The notes below the pieces were generated by a model. That model saw only the letters and a program-made list of their open reading frames with translations. It was not told the DNA's origin and did no database searches. A stretch of 64,000 nt of DNA from the NCBI RefSeq assembly GCF_031180975.1, contig NZ_JAPSLI010000001.1:115521-179520 (forward strand), written 5' to 3'. The translations under genes and the position numbers were made by a program. This document shows, in pieces, positions 11,601 to 20,739 of this stretch (position 1 is its first letter; every line of letters begins with the position of its first letter). Source of the DNA: Microbacterium sp. Its GTDB lineage: Bacteria; Actinomycetota; Actinomycetes; Actinomycetales; Microbacteriaceae.

Positions 11601-12230
11601 GATCTGGTCGATCTCGTCGCCGAAGAACTCCACCCGCACCGGGTGATCGGCTGTCGGCGGGAAGACGTCGAGGATGCCGCCGCGCACCGCGAACTCGCCG
11701 CGCCGCGACACCATGTCCACCCGGGAGTACGCCCGTTCGACGAGGCTCTCCACGGCCTGCTCGAGTTCGGTGCCGCGTACTCCGACGCGCAGCTCGAGAG
11801 GAGCCGCGTCGCCGAGGTTCGCCGCCAGCGGCTGCAGGGCCGCGCGGACCGATGCGACGACGACGAGCGGGCGGCTGCCGTCCCACGTGGCGATGCGGCG
11901 AAGCGTCTCCAGGCGGCGGCCGACGGTGTCGGGGCTGGGGCTGAGCCGCTCGTGCGGCAGCGTCTCCCAGGCGGGGAAGGTCAGGATCTCGGCGTCGGCG
12001 AGGTAGCTGCCGAACGCCGCGGCGACGGTCTCGGCCCGGCGTCCGGTCGGGGTGACGACGAGAGCGGATGCCGGCAGGCCGGCCTGTCCGCGCCGCTCCA
12101 GGAGCCCGGCGATGACGGGCACGTCGAGTCCGTCCACGACGGAGATGTCGGCGTCGGTCTTTGCCCAGGCGAGCGCGTCACGGTACAGGTTCGCCTCTTC
12201 CAAGGCGCGCAGAATCCCCGGAACAGTCAC
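8697..12230 (-). CDS. mfd: Transcription-repair coupling factor
   Basis: 1177 aa with RecG/Mfd helicase motifs (LLSGDVGFGKTEVAVRAAF, IIDEEQRFGVEHK, MSATPIPRTL, QLRGRVGRG). Confidence 0.97.
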   Translation of the reverse strand: MTVPGILRALEEANLYRDALAWAKTDADISVVDGLDVPVIAGLLERRGQAGLPASALVVTPTGRRAETVAAAFGSYLADAEILTFPAWETLPHERLSPSPDTVGRRLETLRRIATWDGSRPLVVVASVRAALQPLAANLGDAAPLELRVGVRGTELEQAVESLVERAYSRVDMVSRRGEFAVRGGILDVFPPTADHPVRVEFFGDEIDQIRAFSVADQRSLPGDIDVVELPASRELLLTPEVRERAAQLVGGFPAISGMLEKMAQGIPVEGMESLLPAVAGPLVSLAEYLPEGTAAAVVDPERASARAQNLGETNREFLDAAWSAATSGASAPIDLGAGDFLSIARLREIVRDRDGVWWRLSPFAIDDADAANLGASIIPSFHGNVDGAISFVDGRLREGWRVVVIASGHGLVERARDVLSDRGIAARMVDDLAEAPEAGVATLVTGSVESGFQVADARLAVLTDNEFYGRTIGGDQRVVKKLASRRRNVVDPLQLKPGDFVVHTTHGIGRFVELTKREVSSGGRNAVKSTREYLVLEYAPSKRGYPGDKLFVPTDQLDLLSKYVGGEAPTLSKMGGSDWAAAKGRARKAVRDIAVELVKLYSARMSAKGHAFGPDTPWQRELEEAFPFAETPDQLQTIDEIKADMERPIPMDRLLSGDVGFGKTEVAVRAAFKAIQDSKQVAMLVPTTLLVKQHLETFTERFAGFPVKVRSLSRFQTDKEARQVVQGLLDGSIDMVIGTHRILTEQVRFKDLGLLIIDEEQRFGVEHKDALKKLKTNVDILAMSATPIPRTLEMAVTGIREMSTLQTPPEDRHPILSFVGPRSDKQIAAAIRREILREGQVFFVHNRVQSIQRVAAELAELVPEARIAVAHGKMGEHQLEQVVDDFWERKYDVLVSTTIIETGLDISNANTIIIDRADKYGLSQLHQLRGRVGRGRERAYAYFLYDDMRPLSETAADRLQTIAVNNDLGSGMQVALKDLELRGAGNLLGAEQAGHIAGVGFDLYLRMIGEAVATFRGEDTATDAELRLELPVDARIPEHYIDSERLRLEAYQKLSSSATASAADDAIDLVVEELTDRYGTPPEEVVTLVKVARLRRRAARAGLTDVVAMGSNLRVAPARFEDSMKVRLQRLYPKAKLVGGGEALVVPMPGPDGPDLLEWVGNLFTALFPEPVKTTA

Positions 12231-12239
12231 CGGACGAGT

Positions 12240-13133
12240 CTAGTCACCACCGCCGACACGGGGGCTGCGGGTGCGACGGAAACCATCGGCGGCGAGGATC
12301 GCGAGTGCGACGGCGAGGATGCCGTACACGATCAGGTCCGCGCCTTGCATGCGCTCCCCCAGCAGCAGCGCCACCACCACCAGCAGGACCGGCTCCGCGT
12401 AGCTGAGCAGCCCGAACACCGGCATCGACAGCATCGAGGATGCCGCCAGGTACAGGGTCATCGCCAGGGCGCTGGCGAAGCCGATGCCGAGCAGGGCCGC
12501 CAGTTCCGCGCCGGGCAGCGGTCCGGGTGCGGCGGTGGCGAGGAACAGCACCGCGACCGGCAGCATCGCGGCCGTCTCCGCGCCGAACACGATCGGCGCG
12601 TCGAGGCCGAAGCGCTGGCGCAGCACGAAGTAGAGGGTGTACGGGATGCAGATCACCAGCGTGACCCAGGACAGCTCCGGTGTCCCGGCGAGCTTCACGG
12701 CGACGGCGACCGCCGCCATGGCCACCACGAGCCACTGCATCCGGCTGACGTGATGGCGCATCAGGAACCGCCCGCCCAGCACGAGGCAGATCGGCAGCAG
12801 CAGGTAGCCGAGCGAAGCGTCCAGCGCGTGGCCGTGCATGGGCGCCCACATGAACAGCCACAGCTGCACGCCCACGATGCCGGCCAACAGGAGCGCGAGC
12901 AGCGGCATCCACCACCGCGAGCGCAGCCGTCGCCACAGCACCAGCAGCGCGAGCCGCGCCCCGGGGTGGACCAGCGCGGCGGCATAGCACAGCAGCGTGA
13001 TGAGCACCCGCCACGCGAACACCACTTCCGCGGACGACGAGACCAGCCCGGCGAGGTAGAAGATGCCGCCGAACAGCGCCGACGCGATCAGTGAGACGGC
13101 CACGCCACGCGGCGATGAGTGCTGCACCGGCAC
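12240..13133 (-). CDS. EamA/DMT (RarD-like) transporter
   Basis: About 10 predicted TM helices, EamA-like fold, GLLSYAEPVLLVVVALLLGE motif. Confidence 0.8.
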   Translation of the reverse strand: MPVQHSSPRGVAVSLIASALFGGIFYLAGLVSSSAEVVFAWRVLITLLCYAAALVHPGARLALLVLWRRLRSRWWMPLLALLLAGIVGVQLWLFMWAPMHGHALDASLGYLLLPICLVLGGRFLMRHHVSRMQWLVVAMAAVAVAVKLAGTPELSWVTLVICIPYTLYFVLRQRFGLDAPIVFGAETAAMLPVAVLFLATAAPGPLPGAELAALLGIGFASALAMTLYLAASSMLSMPVFGLLSYAEPVLLVVVALLLGERMQGADLIVYGILAVALAILAADGFRRTRSPRVGGGD

Positions 13134-13223
13134 GGCCGTCCTCCTTGGTCGTCACGGCCGGCGGCCGCTGTACGGACAAGCCTACGCGGCGGCGGGAGGG
13201 GTACCGCTCACTACGCTGGTGCG

Positions 13224-13790
13224 ATGCGCCCCGTGACCCTGCACACCGAACGGCTCGTCCTCAGCATCCCCACCGGCGACGACGTGGATGCGATCACGGC
13301 CGCCTGTCAGGATCCGGAGGTGCCGCGCTGGACCACCGTGCCGAGCCCGTACACCCGCGAACACGGCGAGGAGTTCGTCGAGAAGGTCGCAGCGTGGTGG
13401 GACGAGGGAGCGGAGACCGTGTGGGCGGTCCGCCGCGACGGCGAGCTCGCCGGCATGATCGGGCTGCACCGCATCACCGAGCACCCGCACGGCGGCGACG
13501 CGGAGATCGGCTACTGGGGCGTCGCGCGGTTCCGCGGTCAGGGCGTGATGACCGAGGCAGCCCACGCGGTGGTGAAATGGGCGTTCGGCGAGCTCGGGCT
13601 GGTGCGGTTGGGCTGGCGGGCGGTCGTCGGCAACGTGCCGTCTGCGCGCACCGCGCGCGCCGTCGGATTCCGCTACGAGGGGACGCTGCGGCAGGGGCTC
13701 ACCAGCCCGCGCGGCCGGGACGACGGCTGGATCGGCGGCCTGCTGGCATCCGACGACCGCACCCCGGTCGACTGGCCGGTGCTGTCCTGA
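13224..13790 (+). CDS. GNAT family N-acetyltransferase
   Basis: RimJ/RimL-like LHTERLVLSIPTGDD..., GYWGVARFRGQGVMTEA, NVPSARTARAVGFRYEGTLRQG. Confidence 0.88.
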   Translation: MRPVTLHTERLVLSIPTGDDVDAITAACQDPEVPRWTTVPSPYTREHGEEFVEKVAAWWDEGAETVWAVRRDGELAGMIGLHRITEHPHGGDAEIGYWGVARFRGQGVMTEAAHAVVKWAFGELGLVRLGWRAVVGNVPSARTARAVGFRYEGTLRQGLTSPRGRDDGWIGGLLASDDRTPVDWPVLS

Positions 13791-13844
13791 CTCGAACCGG
13801 CCCGGGTCGTTCCCGAAGTCGGATGCCGGTGGCAGGATGAACCC

Positions 13845-14708
13845 ATGCCGGAGATGCCGGAGGTCCAAGGCCTGGTCGACTTCCTGTCCGCCCGCGCGAC
13901 GGGACGCACCATCACGCGCGTCAGCGTGGGCGCGATCGCGGCGCTGAAGACGTTCGACCCGCCCGTGCACGCGCTGCAGGACGCCACGGTGACCGCTGCG
14001 GCCCGGTACGGGAAGTTCGTCGACCTGGCGTGCGGCGACGGCCTGCACCTGGTCTTCCACCTCGCCAAGGCCGGCTGGCTGCGCTGGTACGACGAGCTGC
14101 CGAAGACCCTCATCCGCCCCGGCAAGAGCCCGATCGCCGTCCGTGTCGCGTTGAACGACGGGTCCGGGTTCGACCTCACCGAGGCCGGCACCAAGAAGTC
14201 GCTCGCGGTGTACGTCGTCCGCGACCCGCAGGAGGTCCCCGGCATCGCTCGGCTCGGACCCGACCCGCTCGACCCGGGGTTCACGCGGGAGGCGTTCGGC
14301 GGGATGCTGGCAGGCAAGCGCACCCAGATCAAGGGGCTGCTGCGGGATCAGGCAGTGATCGCGGGGATCGGCAACGCGTACTCCGATGAGATCCTGCACG
14401 CGGCGAGGATGTCGCCGTACGCGATCGCCGCCAACCTGGCCGAAGACGACGTCGACCGGCTCTACGAGGCGATGCAGACGACGCTGACGGATGCCGTGAA
14501 GGCCGCCTCCGGCAAGCCGCCCGCCGATCTGAAGGACGCCAAGCGCGCCGGCTTCCGCGTGCACGCCCGGCGGGGCGAGGCGTGCCCGGTGTGCGGGGAC
14601 ACCGTCCGCAGCGTGTTCTTCGCCGACCGTTCGCTGGAGTACTGCCCCACCTGCCAGACGGGCGAGAAGCCCCTCGCCGACCGCCGGCTGTCCAGGCTGC
14701 TGAAGTGA
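13845..14708 (+). CDS. Fpg/Nei family DNA glycosylase
   Basis: N-terminal MPEMPEVQGL (catalytic P2/E3), H2TH region IGNAYSDEIL, C-terminal zinc finger CPVCGDTVRSVFFADRSLEYCPTCQ. Confidence 0.88.
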   Translation: MPEMPEVQGLVDFLSARATGRTITRVSVGAIAALKTFDPPVHALQDATVTAAARYGKFVDLACGDGLHLVFHLAKAGWLRWYDELPKTLIRPGKSPIAVRVALNDGSGFDLTEAGTKKSLAVYVVRDPQEVPGIARLGPDPLDPGFTREAFGGMLAGKRTQIKGLLRDQAVIAGIGNAYSDEILHAARMSPYAIAANLAEDDVDRLYEAMQTTLTDAVKAASGKPPADLKDAKRAGFRVHARRGEACPVCGDTVRSVFFADRSLEYCPTCQTGEKPLADRRLSRLLK

Positions 14709-14777
14709 TCGACGGCGCCTTCCGCATGCACGGGAATGAAAACCGATCCCGCGCGTTGAGTACACTCGGAGCATCAA

Positions 14778-14913
14778 CGTGCTCCGGGGTCGGTGAGAAT
14801 CCGAACCGGCGGTGACAGTCCGCGAACGCCTGCCACAGGCGCCGATCCGGTGGAAATCCGGAACCGACGGTGATGCGAGCAACCGCTCGCTAGTCCGGAT
14901 GAGAGGCAGCACG
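14778..14913 (+). promoter_or_regulatory. FMN riboswitch (RFN element)
   Basis: Conserved RFN blocks ctccggggtcggtgagaatccgaaccggcggt, agtccgcga, ccggtggaaatccggaaccgacggtgatgc, agtccggatgagag; P1 pairing cgtgct/agcacg; directly upstream of ribD. Confidence 0.95.
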
Positions 14914-14966
14914 CAGCGCGACCGCGCTCGTTCGGCGATCCCCGGAGCCTCGACGGAGGACGACGG

Positions 14967-15995
14967 ATGACAGTGACCGGGGCCGAACGCGACGCCATGT
15001 CGCGTGCGCTGGCGCTCGCACTGCACGGACCGCGCGGCGTCAACCCGCAGGTCGGGGCCGTCATCCTGTCCCCTGCCGGCGAGATCCTCGCCGAGGGCTG
15101 GCACCGCGGCGCGGGCACCCCGCATGCCGAGGTCGACGCACTCTCTCGGCTTGCCCCCGACCAGGCACGGGGTGCGACGGCCGTCGTCACCCTTGAGCCG
15201 TGCAATCACACCGGGCGCACCGGGCCGTGCGCGCAGGCCCTGATCGATGCCGGCATCGCCCGCGTGGTGTACGCGTTGGACGACCCCGGCGCGGCGTCCG
15301 GCGGCGGAGCCGATCGTCTGCGCGCCGCGGGCGTCGACGTGGTCGCGGGCGAGCAGGCCGGCGACGCGCACGCGGTCATCGCGGACTGGCTCGAGGTGCA
15401 GCGCCTGGGCCGCCCGCATGTCATCGTCAAGTGGGCGCAGAGCCTCGACGGCCGCGCCGCGGCATCCGACGGCAGCAGCCAGTGGATCACCGGACCCGCC
15501 GCACGGGCCGACGTGCACCGCCGCCGGGCGCAGGCCGACGCCATCGTCGTCGGCACCGGCACCGTCCTCGCCGACGACCCCGCGCTCACCGCGCGCGACG
15601 GCGAGCGTCTACTGCCCGTTCAGCCCGTCCCCGTCGTGATCGGGACGCGCCCGGTGCCGACGGAGGCGGCACTGCGGCGGCATCCGCACGCCCCGCTGCT
15701 CTACCCGCACCACGACCTTGCCGCAGTGCTCGCCGACCTGCGCGAGCGGGGCATCCAGACCGTGTTCGTGGAGGGCGGGCCCACGCTGGCCAGCGCGTTC
15801 ATCGCCGCAGGCCTCGCCGATACGATCCTCGCCTACATCGCCCCCGTGCTGCTCGGCGGCGACCGGCTCGCGCTCACCGACATCGGCGTCACCACCATCG
15901 CCGACGCCCGCCGCCTCACCGTCGCCGAGTGGCTGCCGCTCGGCGAGGACCTGCTCGCGATCGCACACCCCGCCGGACGGGAAGAAGGAGCCTGA
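14967..15995 (+). CDS. ribD: Bifunctional diaminohydroxyphosphoribosylaminopyrimidine deaminase / reductase
   Basis: HAEVDAL, PCNHTGRTGPC deaminase motif, KWAQSLDGR reductase domain. Confidence 0.95.
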   Translation: MTVTGAERDAMSRALALALHGPRGVNPQVGAVILSPAGEILAEGWHRGAGTPHAEVDALSRLAPDQARGATAVVTLEPCNHTGRTGPCAQALIDAGIARVVYALDDPGAASGGGADRLRAAGVDVVAGEQAGDAHAVIADWLEVQRLGRPHVIVKWAQSLDGRAAASDGSSQWITGPAARADVHRRRAQADAIVVGTGTVLADDPALTARDGERLLPVQPVPVVIGTRPVPTEAALRRHPHAPLLYPHHDLAAVLADLRERGIQTVFVEGGPTLASAFIAAGLADTILAYIAPVLLGGDRLALTDIGVTTIADARRLTVAEWLPLGEDLLAIAHPAGREEGA

Positions 15996-16645
15996 TGTTC
16001 ACCGGAATCATCGAGGAGATCGGCGAGATCGCCGCCATCACCCCCGCGGGTGACGGCTGGCGGCTCACCGTCCGCGCACCGAAGGCGGCATCCGACGCCG
16101 TACACGGTGAGTCGATCGCCGTGTCCGGCGTGTGCCTCACTGTCGTCGACTCCACCGCCGACACCTTCGCCGCCGACGTCATGAAGCAGACGCTCGACGT
16201 CTCGGCTCTGGGAGACGTCGCCGTCGGCTCGCGCGTCAACATCGAGAAGGCGATGCCGGTGGGCGCGCGCCTGGGCGGACACATCGTGCAGGGCCACGTC
16301 GACGGCGTCGGCGTCGTGCAGGAGGTGCGCCCCGGCGACCAGTGGCGCGTGCTGCGCATCGGCATGCCCGCCGACCTCGCCCCGCTCGTGGTCGACAAGG
16401 GCTCGATCAGCGTCGCAGGCACGTCGCTCACGGTCAGCGCCGTCAGCCCCGCACCTTCGCACGGCGCGGGCGTCCAGGCGAGCGCGCACTGGTTCGAGGT
16501 GTCGCTGATCCCCGAGACCCTGGAAACCACCACCCTCGGCGCCCTCGCCCCCGGCGACCGCGTCAACCTCGAGACCGACGTCCTCGCCCGACACGTGGAG
16601 CGCCTCCTCGCGTTCCGCACCGCTCCGGAAGGAGGCTCCCGATGA
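15995..16645 (+). CDS. ribE: Riboflavin synthase alpha chain
   Basis: MFTGIIEEIGEI N-terminus, duplicated lumazine-binding domain, overlaps ribD stop (TGATG). Confidence 0.94.
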   Translation: MFTGIIEEIGEIAAITPAGDGWRLTVRAPKAASDAVHGESIAVSGVCLTVVDSTADTFAADVMKQTLDVSALGDVAVGSRVNIEKAMPVGARLGGHIVQGHVDGVGVVQEVRPGDQWRVLRIGMPADLAPLVVDKGSISVAGTSLTVSAVSPAPSHGAGVQASAHWFEVSLIPETLETTTLGALAPGDRVNLETDVLARHVERLLAFRTAPEGGSR

Positions 16646-17913
16646 GCCTTGCCACCATCCCCGAGGCCCTCGACGCGCTGCGCGCCGGCCGGCCCATCAT
16701 CGTCGCGGACGACGAGAACCGCGAGAACGAGGGCGACGTGATCCTGTCGGCCGAGCTCGCCACCCCCGAGACGGTCGCCTGGCTGGTGCGCTGGTCGTCG
16801 GGCTTCATCTGCGCGCCGATGCCCGCCGACCTTGCCGACAGCCTGAACCTGCCGCCGATGGTCGAGACGAACGAGGACGCCCGCTCCACCGCGTACACGG
16901 TGAGCGTGGATGCCGCCGAGGGCATCACCACCGGCATCAGCGCCGCCGACCGGGCCCGCACCCTCAACGTGCTCGCCGACCCGAACTCGACCGCCACCAG
17001 CATCATCCGCCCCGGACACGTGCTCCCGCTGCGCGCCGTGGACGGCGGCGTGCGCGAACGCAGCGGCCACACCGAGGCGGCGGTCGAGCTCATGCGCCTC
17101 GCCGGACTGCATCCGGTCGGCGCGATCGCCGAGGTCGTGGCGGACGACGGCAGCATGATGCGCCTGCCTGGCCTGATGGAGCTCGGCGAGCGCGACAACG
17201 TCCCGGTCATCACCATCGAACAGCTCATCGCGTACCTGAACGTGCACGAACCGCTGGAGCCGAAGGCCCCCCGCTCGCACCCGCGCCGCCGCGTCAGCCT
17301 GCGCGCCGACGCCACCGTGCCCACCGAGCACGGCACGTTCCGCTTCCTGGCGTACAAGGACCGCGTCACGGGCACCGATCACATCGCGGTCGTCTCCGGC
17401 GAGCCGGGCGAAACGTCGCTGGTTCGGGTGCACTCGGAGTGCCTGACCGGCGAGGCGTTCGGATCGCTGAAGTGCGAATGCGGCCCGCAGCTGCAGGCCG
17501 CGCTGGACGCGATCGAACAGGACGGCGGCGTTGTGATCTACATGCGCGGCCACGAGGGTCGCGGCATCGGCTTGATCAACAAACTCCGCGCGTACAGCCT
17601 GCAGGAGGACGGCCTCGACACGGTCGACGCCAACCTCGCCCTCGGCCTTCCCGCCGACGCCCGCGAGTACGCCGCTGCGGCCGGCATCCTCGCCGACCTG
17701 GGCATCTCGAAGGTGCGCCTGCTGACGAACAACACCGACAAGGTGAGCAAACTGCGCGAGCTCGGCCTGGACGTCGTCGAGCAGGTGCCGCTGATCGTGG
17801 GCGTCGGCCCCAACAACCACCAGTACCTCGAGACCAAGCGTGACCGCATGGGCCACATCATCGGCGAGACCGAGTTGGCCGAGGCGCTCGCACAGCGAAA
17901 GGATCGCGCATGA
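16642..17913 (+). CDS. ribBA: Bifunctional DHBP synthase / GTP cyclohydrolase II
   Basis: DDENRENEGD and GHTEAAVELMRLAG (RibB); SECLTGEAFGSLKCECGPQL and RGHEGRGIGL (RibA). Confidence 0.95.
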   Translation: MSLATIPEALDALRAGRPIIVADDENRENEGDVILSAELATPETVAWLVRWSSGFICAPMPADLADSLNLPPMVETNEDARSTAYTVSVDAAEGITTGISAADRARTLNVLADPNSTATSIIRPGHVLPLRAVDGGVRERSGHTEAAVELMRLAGLHPVGAIAEVVADDGSMMRLPGLMELGERDNVPVITIEQLIAYLNVHEPLEPKAPRSHPRRRVSLRADATVPTEHGTFRFLAYKDRVTGTDHIAVVSGEPGETSLVRVHSECLTGEAFGSLKCECGPQLQAALDAIEQDGGVVIYMRGHEGRGIGLINKLRAYSLQEDGLDTVDANLALGLPADAREYAAAAGILADLGISKVRLLTNNTDKVSKLRELGLDVVEQVPLIVGVGPNNHQYLETKRDRMGHIIGETELAEALAQRKDRA

Positions 17914-18383
17914 GCGGCGCGGGAGCACCGAAGCAGGGCGACATCGACGCGAAGGGCATGCGGGTCGTGGTGGTCGCCGGCACCTGGCATGAAACCATCA
18001 CGGACGGGCTCATCGCCGGCGCGCAGCATGTGCTCGACGAGGCCGGTGCGTCGCACTCGCTGGTGCGGGTGCCGGGGTCGTTCGAGCTCGCCGTCGCCGC
18101 GCAGGCGGCGTTCGCGGGCGGCGCGGACGCGGTGGTCGCGCTCGGCGTGATCATCCGCGGCGGAACCCCGCACTTCGAGTACGTCTCGTCGGCGACCACC
18201 GACGGCCTCACCCGGGTGTCGCTGGATGCCGGGAAGCCGGTCGGCTTCGGGGTGCTCACCCTCGACGACGAGAAGCAGGGCCTCGACCGGGCGGGGCTGC
18301 CCGGCTCGAAGGAGGACAAGGGCGCGGAGGCGGCGGATGCCGCGCTGCGCACCGCTCTGGTGGTCCGCGAACTCCACGCCTGA
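17910..18383 (+). CDS. ribH: 6,7-dimethyl-8-ribityllumazine synthase
   Basis: VPGSFELAVAAQ, VALGVIIRGGTPHFEYVSSATTDGL. Confidence 0.95.
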   Translation: MSGAGAPKQGDIDAKGMRVVVVAGTWHETITDGLIAGAQHVLDEAGASHSLVRVPGSFELAVAAQAAFAGGADAVVALGVIIRGGTPHFEYVSSATTDGLTRVSLDAGKPVGFGVLTLDDEKQGLDRAGLPGSKEDKGAEAADAALRTALVVRELHA

Positions 18384-18417
18384 CCCGTCGCGGTCGTTGA
18401 GGGCGCCCGCTTTCGTA

Positions 18418-18458
18418 GTCGTTGAGCGAGCACGCGCGCAGCGCGAGCGAGACGAAAC
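18418..18458. repeat. Dispersed GTCGTTGAGCGAG...GAGACGAAAC repeat, intergenic copy
   Basis: gtcgttgagcgagcacgcgcgcagcgcgagcgagacgaaac; same consensus as copies in E2 linker and paaD. Confidence 0.75.
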
Positions 18459-18510
18459 AGGCTATGAAGCCGTAGTGCCGCGCGGGAGGGCCACGGGATA
18501 CGCTGAGGGC

Positions 18511-18870
18511 ATGGAGACCCTGCGCCAGATCGTCGTGTTCGTCCACCTCATCGGCTTCGCCACGCTGTTCGGCGCGTGGGCGGTCGAAGCGTTCGGAGGT
18601 CAGCGCCGCTTCACCCGCCTGATGCAGATCGGCCTCGCGATCGCCGGCGTGGCCGGGCTCATCCTGGCGGCCCCGTGGGGCCTGGCCGAGGGCGCCGACA
18701 TGAACTACGCCAAGATCGGCACCAAGCTCGTCGTGCTCCTGATCATCGGGGCGCTGCTCGGCATCGGCTCCGCCCGTCAGCGCCGGGGGGACGCGGTCGC
18801 TCCGGCACTGTTCTGGGGCGTCGGCGTGCTCACCCTGCTGAACGCCGGCATCGCCCTGCTCTGGGGCTGA
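18511..18870 (+). CDS. Small integral membrane protein, unknown function
   Basis: 119 aa, about 4 predicted TM segments; METLRQIVVFVHLIGFATLFG. Confidence 0.7.
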   Translation: METLRQIVVFVHLIGFATLFGAWAVEAFGGQRRFTRLMQIGLAIAGVAGLILAAPWGLAEGADMNYAKIGTKLVVLLIIGALLGIGSARQRRGDAVAPALFWGVGVLTLLNAGIALLWG

Positions 18871-18871
18871 C

Positions 18872-19654
18872 TCAGGCGTCCGACAGGTACTCCAGCTGCG
18901 CGCGTGCGGACGCCTCCGCCGCGAACCGGATCCGCCCGTCGACCTCCGGGTAGACCACGTCCACGACCGCGCTGACCGTGTCGTCGTCCGCCGAGGCCGC
19001 CCGTCCCAGGGTGCGCAGCGCGGCTTCGATCTCGTCCAGCCGCGCGCGGCGATGCGCGAGCAGCTCGTCGCATATCGCCCGCAGGCTGGGCAGCCGCTCG
19101 CCGTGAGCGGGGAGCACCGTCACATCGCCGAGCGCCCGCAGCCGCTCGAGGGTACCGAGGTAGTCCCCCAGCGTGCCGGTGTCGGCGATCACCGTGGTGC
19201 CCCGCCCGAGGATGGTGTCGCCGGTGAGCACGCTGGTCCCCTCGTCGTCGCGCAGCACGAAGCACACCGAGTCGGCGGTGTGTCCCGGGGTGGCGAGCAC
19301 CTCGATCCGGCATCCGCCTGCCTCGATCGCCTCGCCGTCGGCGAGCGGCTCCGCCTCGGCGACCAGTGCGCGGTCCGCCGCCCGCACCGGCGCCCCCGTG
19401 CGCTCGTGCAGGGCCGTGGCCGCTTCGACGTGGTCGAGATGGTGATGGGTGAGCAGGATGAGCTCGACCGGCCCGACCGCCAGTACGCGGTCCAGATGCG
19501 CGTCGTCCGCCGGCCCGGGGTCGACCACGACCGCGGACGGCGACGACGGATGCCGGATCACCAGCGTGTTCGTGCCGTCGAGCGTCATCGGACCCGGGTT
19601 CGGTGCCAGCACCCGCGTGACGAGCGAGCCCCATCGGTCGGTTCTGTCCGTCAT
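18872..19654 (-). CDS. MBL-fold metallo-hydrolase
   Basis: LLTHHHLDHVEAA and ATPGHTADSVCF metallo-beta-lactamase motifs. Confidence 0.88.
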   Translation of the reverse strand: MTDRTDRWGSLVTRVLAPNPGPMTLDGTNTLVIRHPSSPSAVVVDPGPADDAHLDRVLAVGPVELILLTHHHLDHVEAATALHERTGAPVRAADRALVAEAEPLADGEAIEAGGCRIEVLATPGHTADSVCFVLRDDEGTSVLTGDTILGRGTTVIADTGTLGDYLGTLERLRALGDVTVLPAHGERLPSLRAICDELLAHRRARLDEIEAALRTLGRAASADDDTVSAVVDVVYPEVDGRIRFAAEASARAQLEYLSDA

Positions 19655-19743
19655 CCCGGCGTCCTTCCTCGTCTGCCGCGGCTTCGCCTGCCAGCATAGG
19701 CGTCGGGTCCGCACCGAACGGCCCGCATCGGATCCAAGGAGGC

Positions 19744-20595
19744 ATGGTGGAGTTCGGCGACTGGCGGCCGCACACGGTCCGCAGCCAGGAGACGGTCGAC
19801 GCGACGCGAGTGGCGGGTCTGGCCGCGATCCTCGACGACGGCCTGCCCGCGCCTGAGACCGGCGAGCCGCTGCCCGCGTTGTGGCACTGGGTGGCGCTGC
19901 CGCGCTGGGCCGGCTCGGGCGAGCTCGGTGTCGACGGGCACCCGCGACGCGGCGGGCTCCTGCCGCCCGTCGATCTGCCGCGCCGGATGATCGCCGGTGG
20001 CGAGGTGACGATGTACCGCCCGCTCCGCGTCGGCGAGACCGTGCGGCGCGAGTCGCACGTCACCGCCGTACAGCGCAAGCACGGCAGGTCCGGTCCCTTC
20101 GTCCTCGTCTCGGTCGGCACCCGCATCGCGGGCGAGGACGGCGATTCTGCGCTCACCGAACGTCTCGACCTCGTCTACCGCGAAGCGCCGCGCGACCCGG
20201 CATCCGATCGGCTGCCCACCGACGCCGTCCCCGCCCCGCCACTGCACCGCGACGACGATGGCTGGATGCTGCGCACCGACGCGACACTGCTGATGCGGTT
20301 CTCTGCACTGACCGCGAACGCCCACCGCATCCACTACGACTGGCCGTACGCGACCGAGGTGGAGGGCTACCCGGGGCTGGTCGTGCACGGCCCCCTCCAG
20401 GCGGTCGCCCTGGCCGAGACACACCGACTGGACGGCGGGCGTCCCCCGGCCCGGGTCGGGTACCGTGCGAACGCTCCGCTGTTCTGCGGGCAGGGCGCGC
20501 GCCTGCGGCACGAGGCCACCGCCGACGGCATCCGTCTCTCCCTCGTCGCCGACGGCGCGGGCCGGCCGGGTTTCGTCGTGCATCTTCACGGATGA
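19744..20595 (+). CDS. MaoC-type dehydratase (FAS1-like/mesaconyl-CoA hydratase-like)
   Basis: HTD2-like organisation, MRFSALTANAHRIHYDWPYATEVEGYPGLVVHGPL hydratase motif. Confidence 0.8.
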   Translation: MVEFGDWRPHTVRSQETVDATRVAGLAAILDDGLPAPETGEPLPALWHWVALPRWAGSGELGVDGHPRRGGLLPPVDLPRRMIAGGEVTMYRPLRVGETVRRESHVTAVQRKHGRSGPFVLVSVGTRIAGEDGDSALTERLDLVYREAPRDPASDRLPTDAVPAPPLHRDDDGWMLRTDATLLMRFSALTANAHRIHYDWPYATEVEGYPGLVVHGPLQAVALAETHRLDGGRPPARVGYRANAPLFCGQGARLRHEATADGIRLSLVADGAGRPGFVVHLHG

Positions 20596-20739
20596 ACGCC
20601 GGCACGTCCCGACCCGCCACTATGATCGAGCCATCGCCGGCAGGCGCGCGTCGATGAGGCAGTGCGCGCCACCGCGGCGCCGCCGACCGGCGACGCAGCC
20701 CGGCTCGCATACCCGTCCTCGCCGTCGATCGGAGCAACC

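Noticed and set aside
8400-13094. 1564-aa plus-strand ORF
   Set aside because: Antisense to mfd and the EamA gene; composition (RAEHVDRDR-type low complexity) is typical of high-GC spurious ORFs, while mfd on the other strand has all helicase motifs.
13182-15518. 778-aa minus ORF
   Set aside because: Antisense to the GNAT, Fpg/Nei and riboswitch/ribD region; no recognisable domain.
16132-16641. Upstream extension of the ribBA track ORF
   Set aside because: Out-of-frame overlap with ribE; a true start with RBS (aaggaggctcccgatg) is at 16642.
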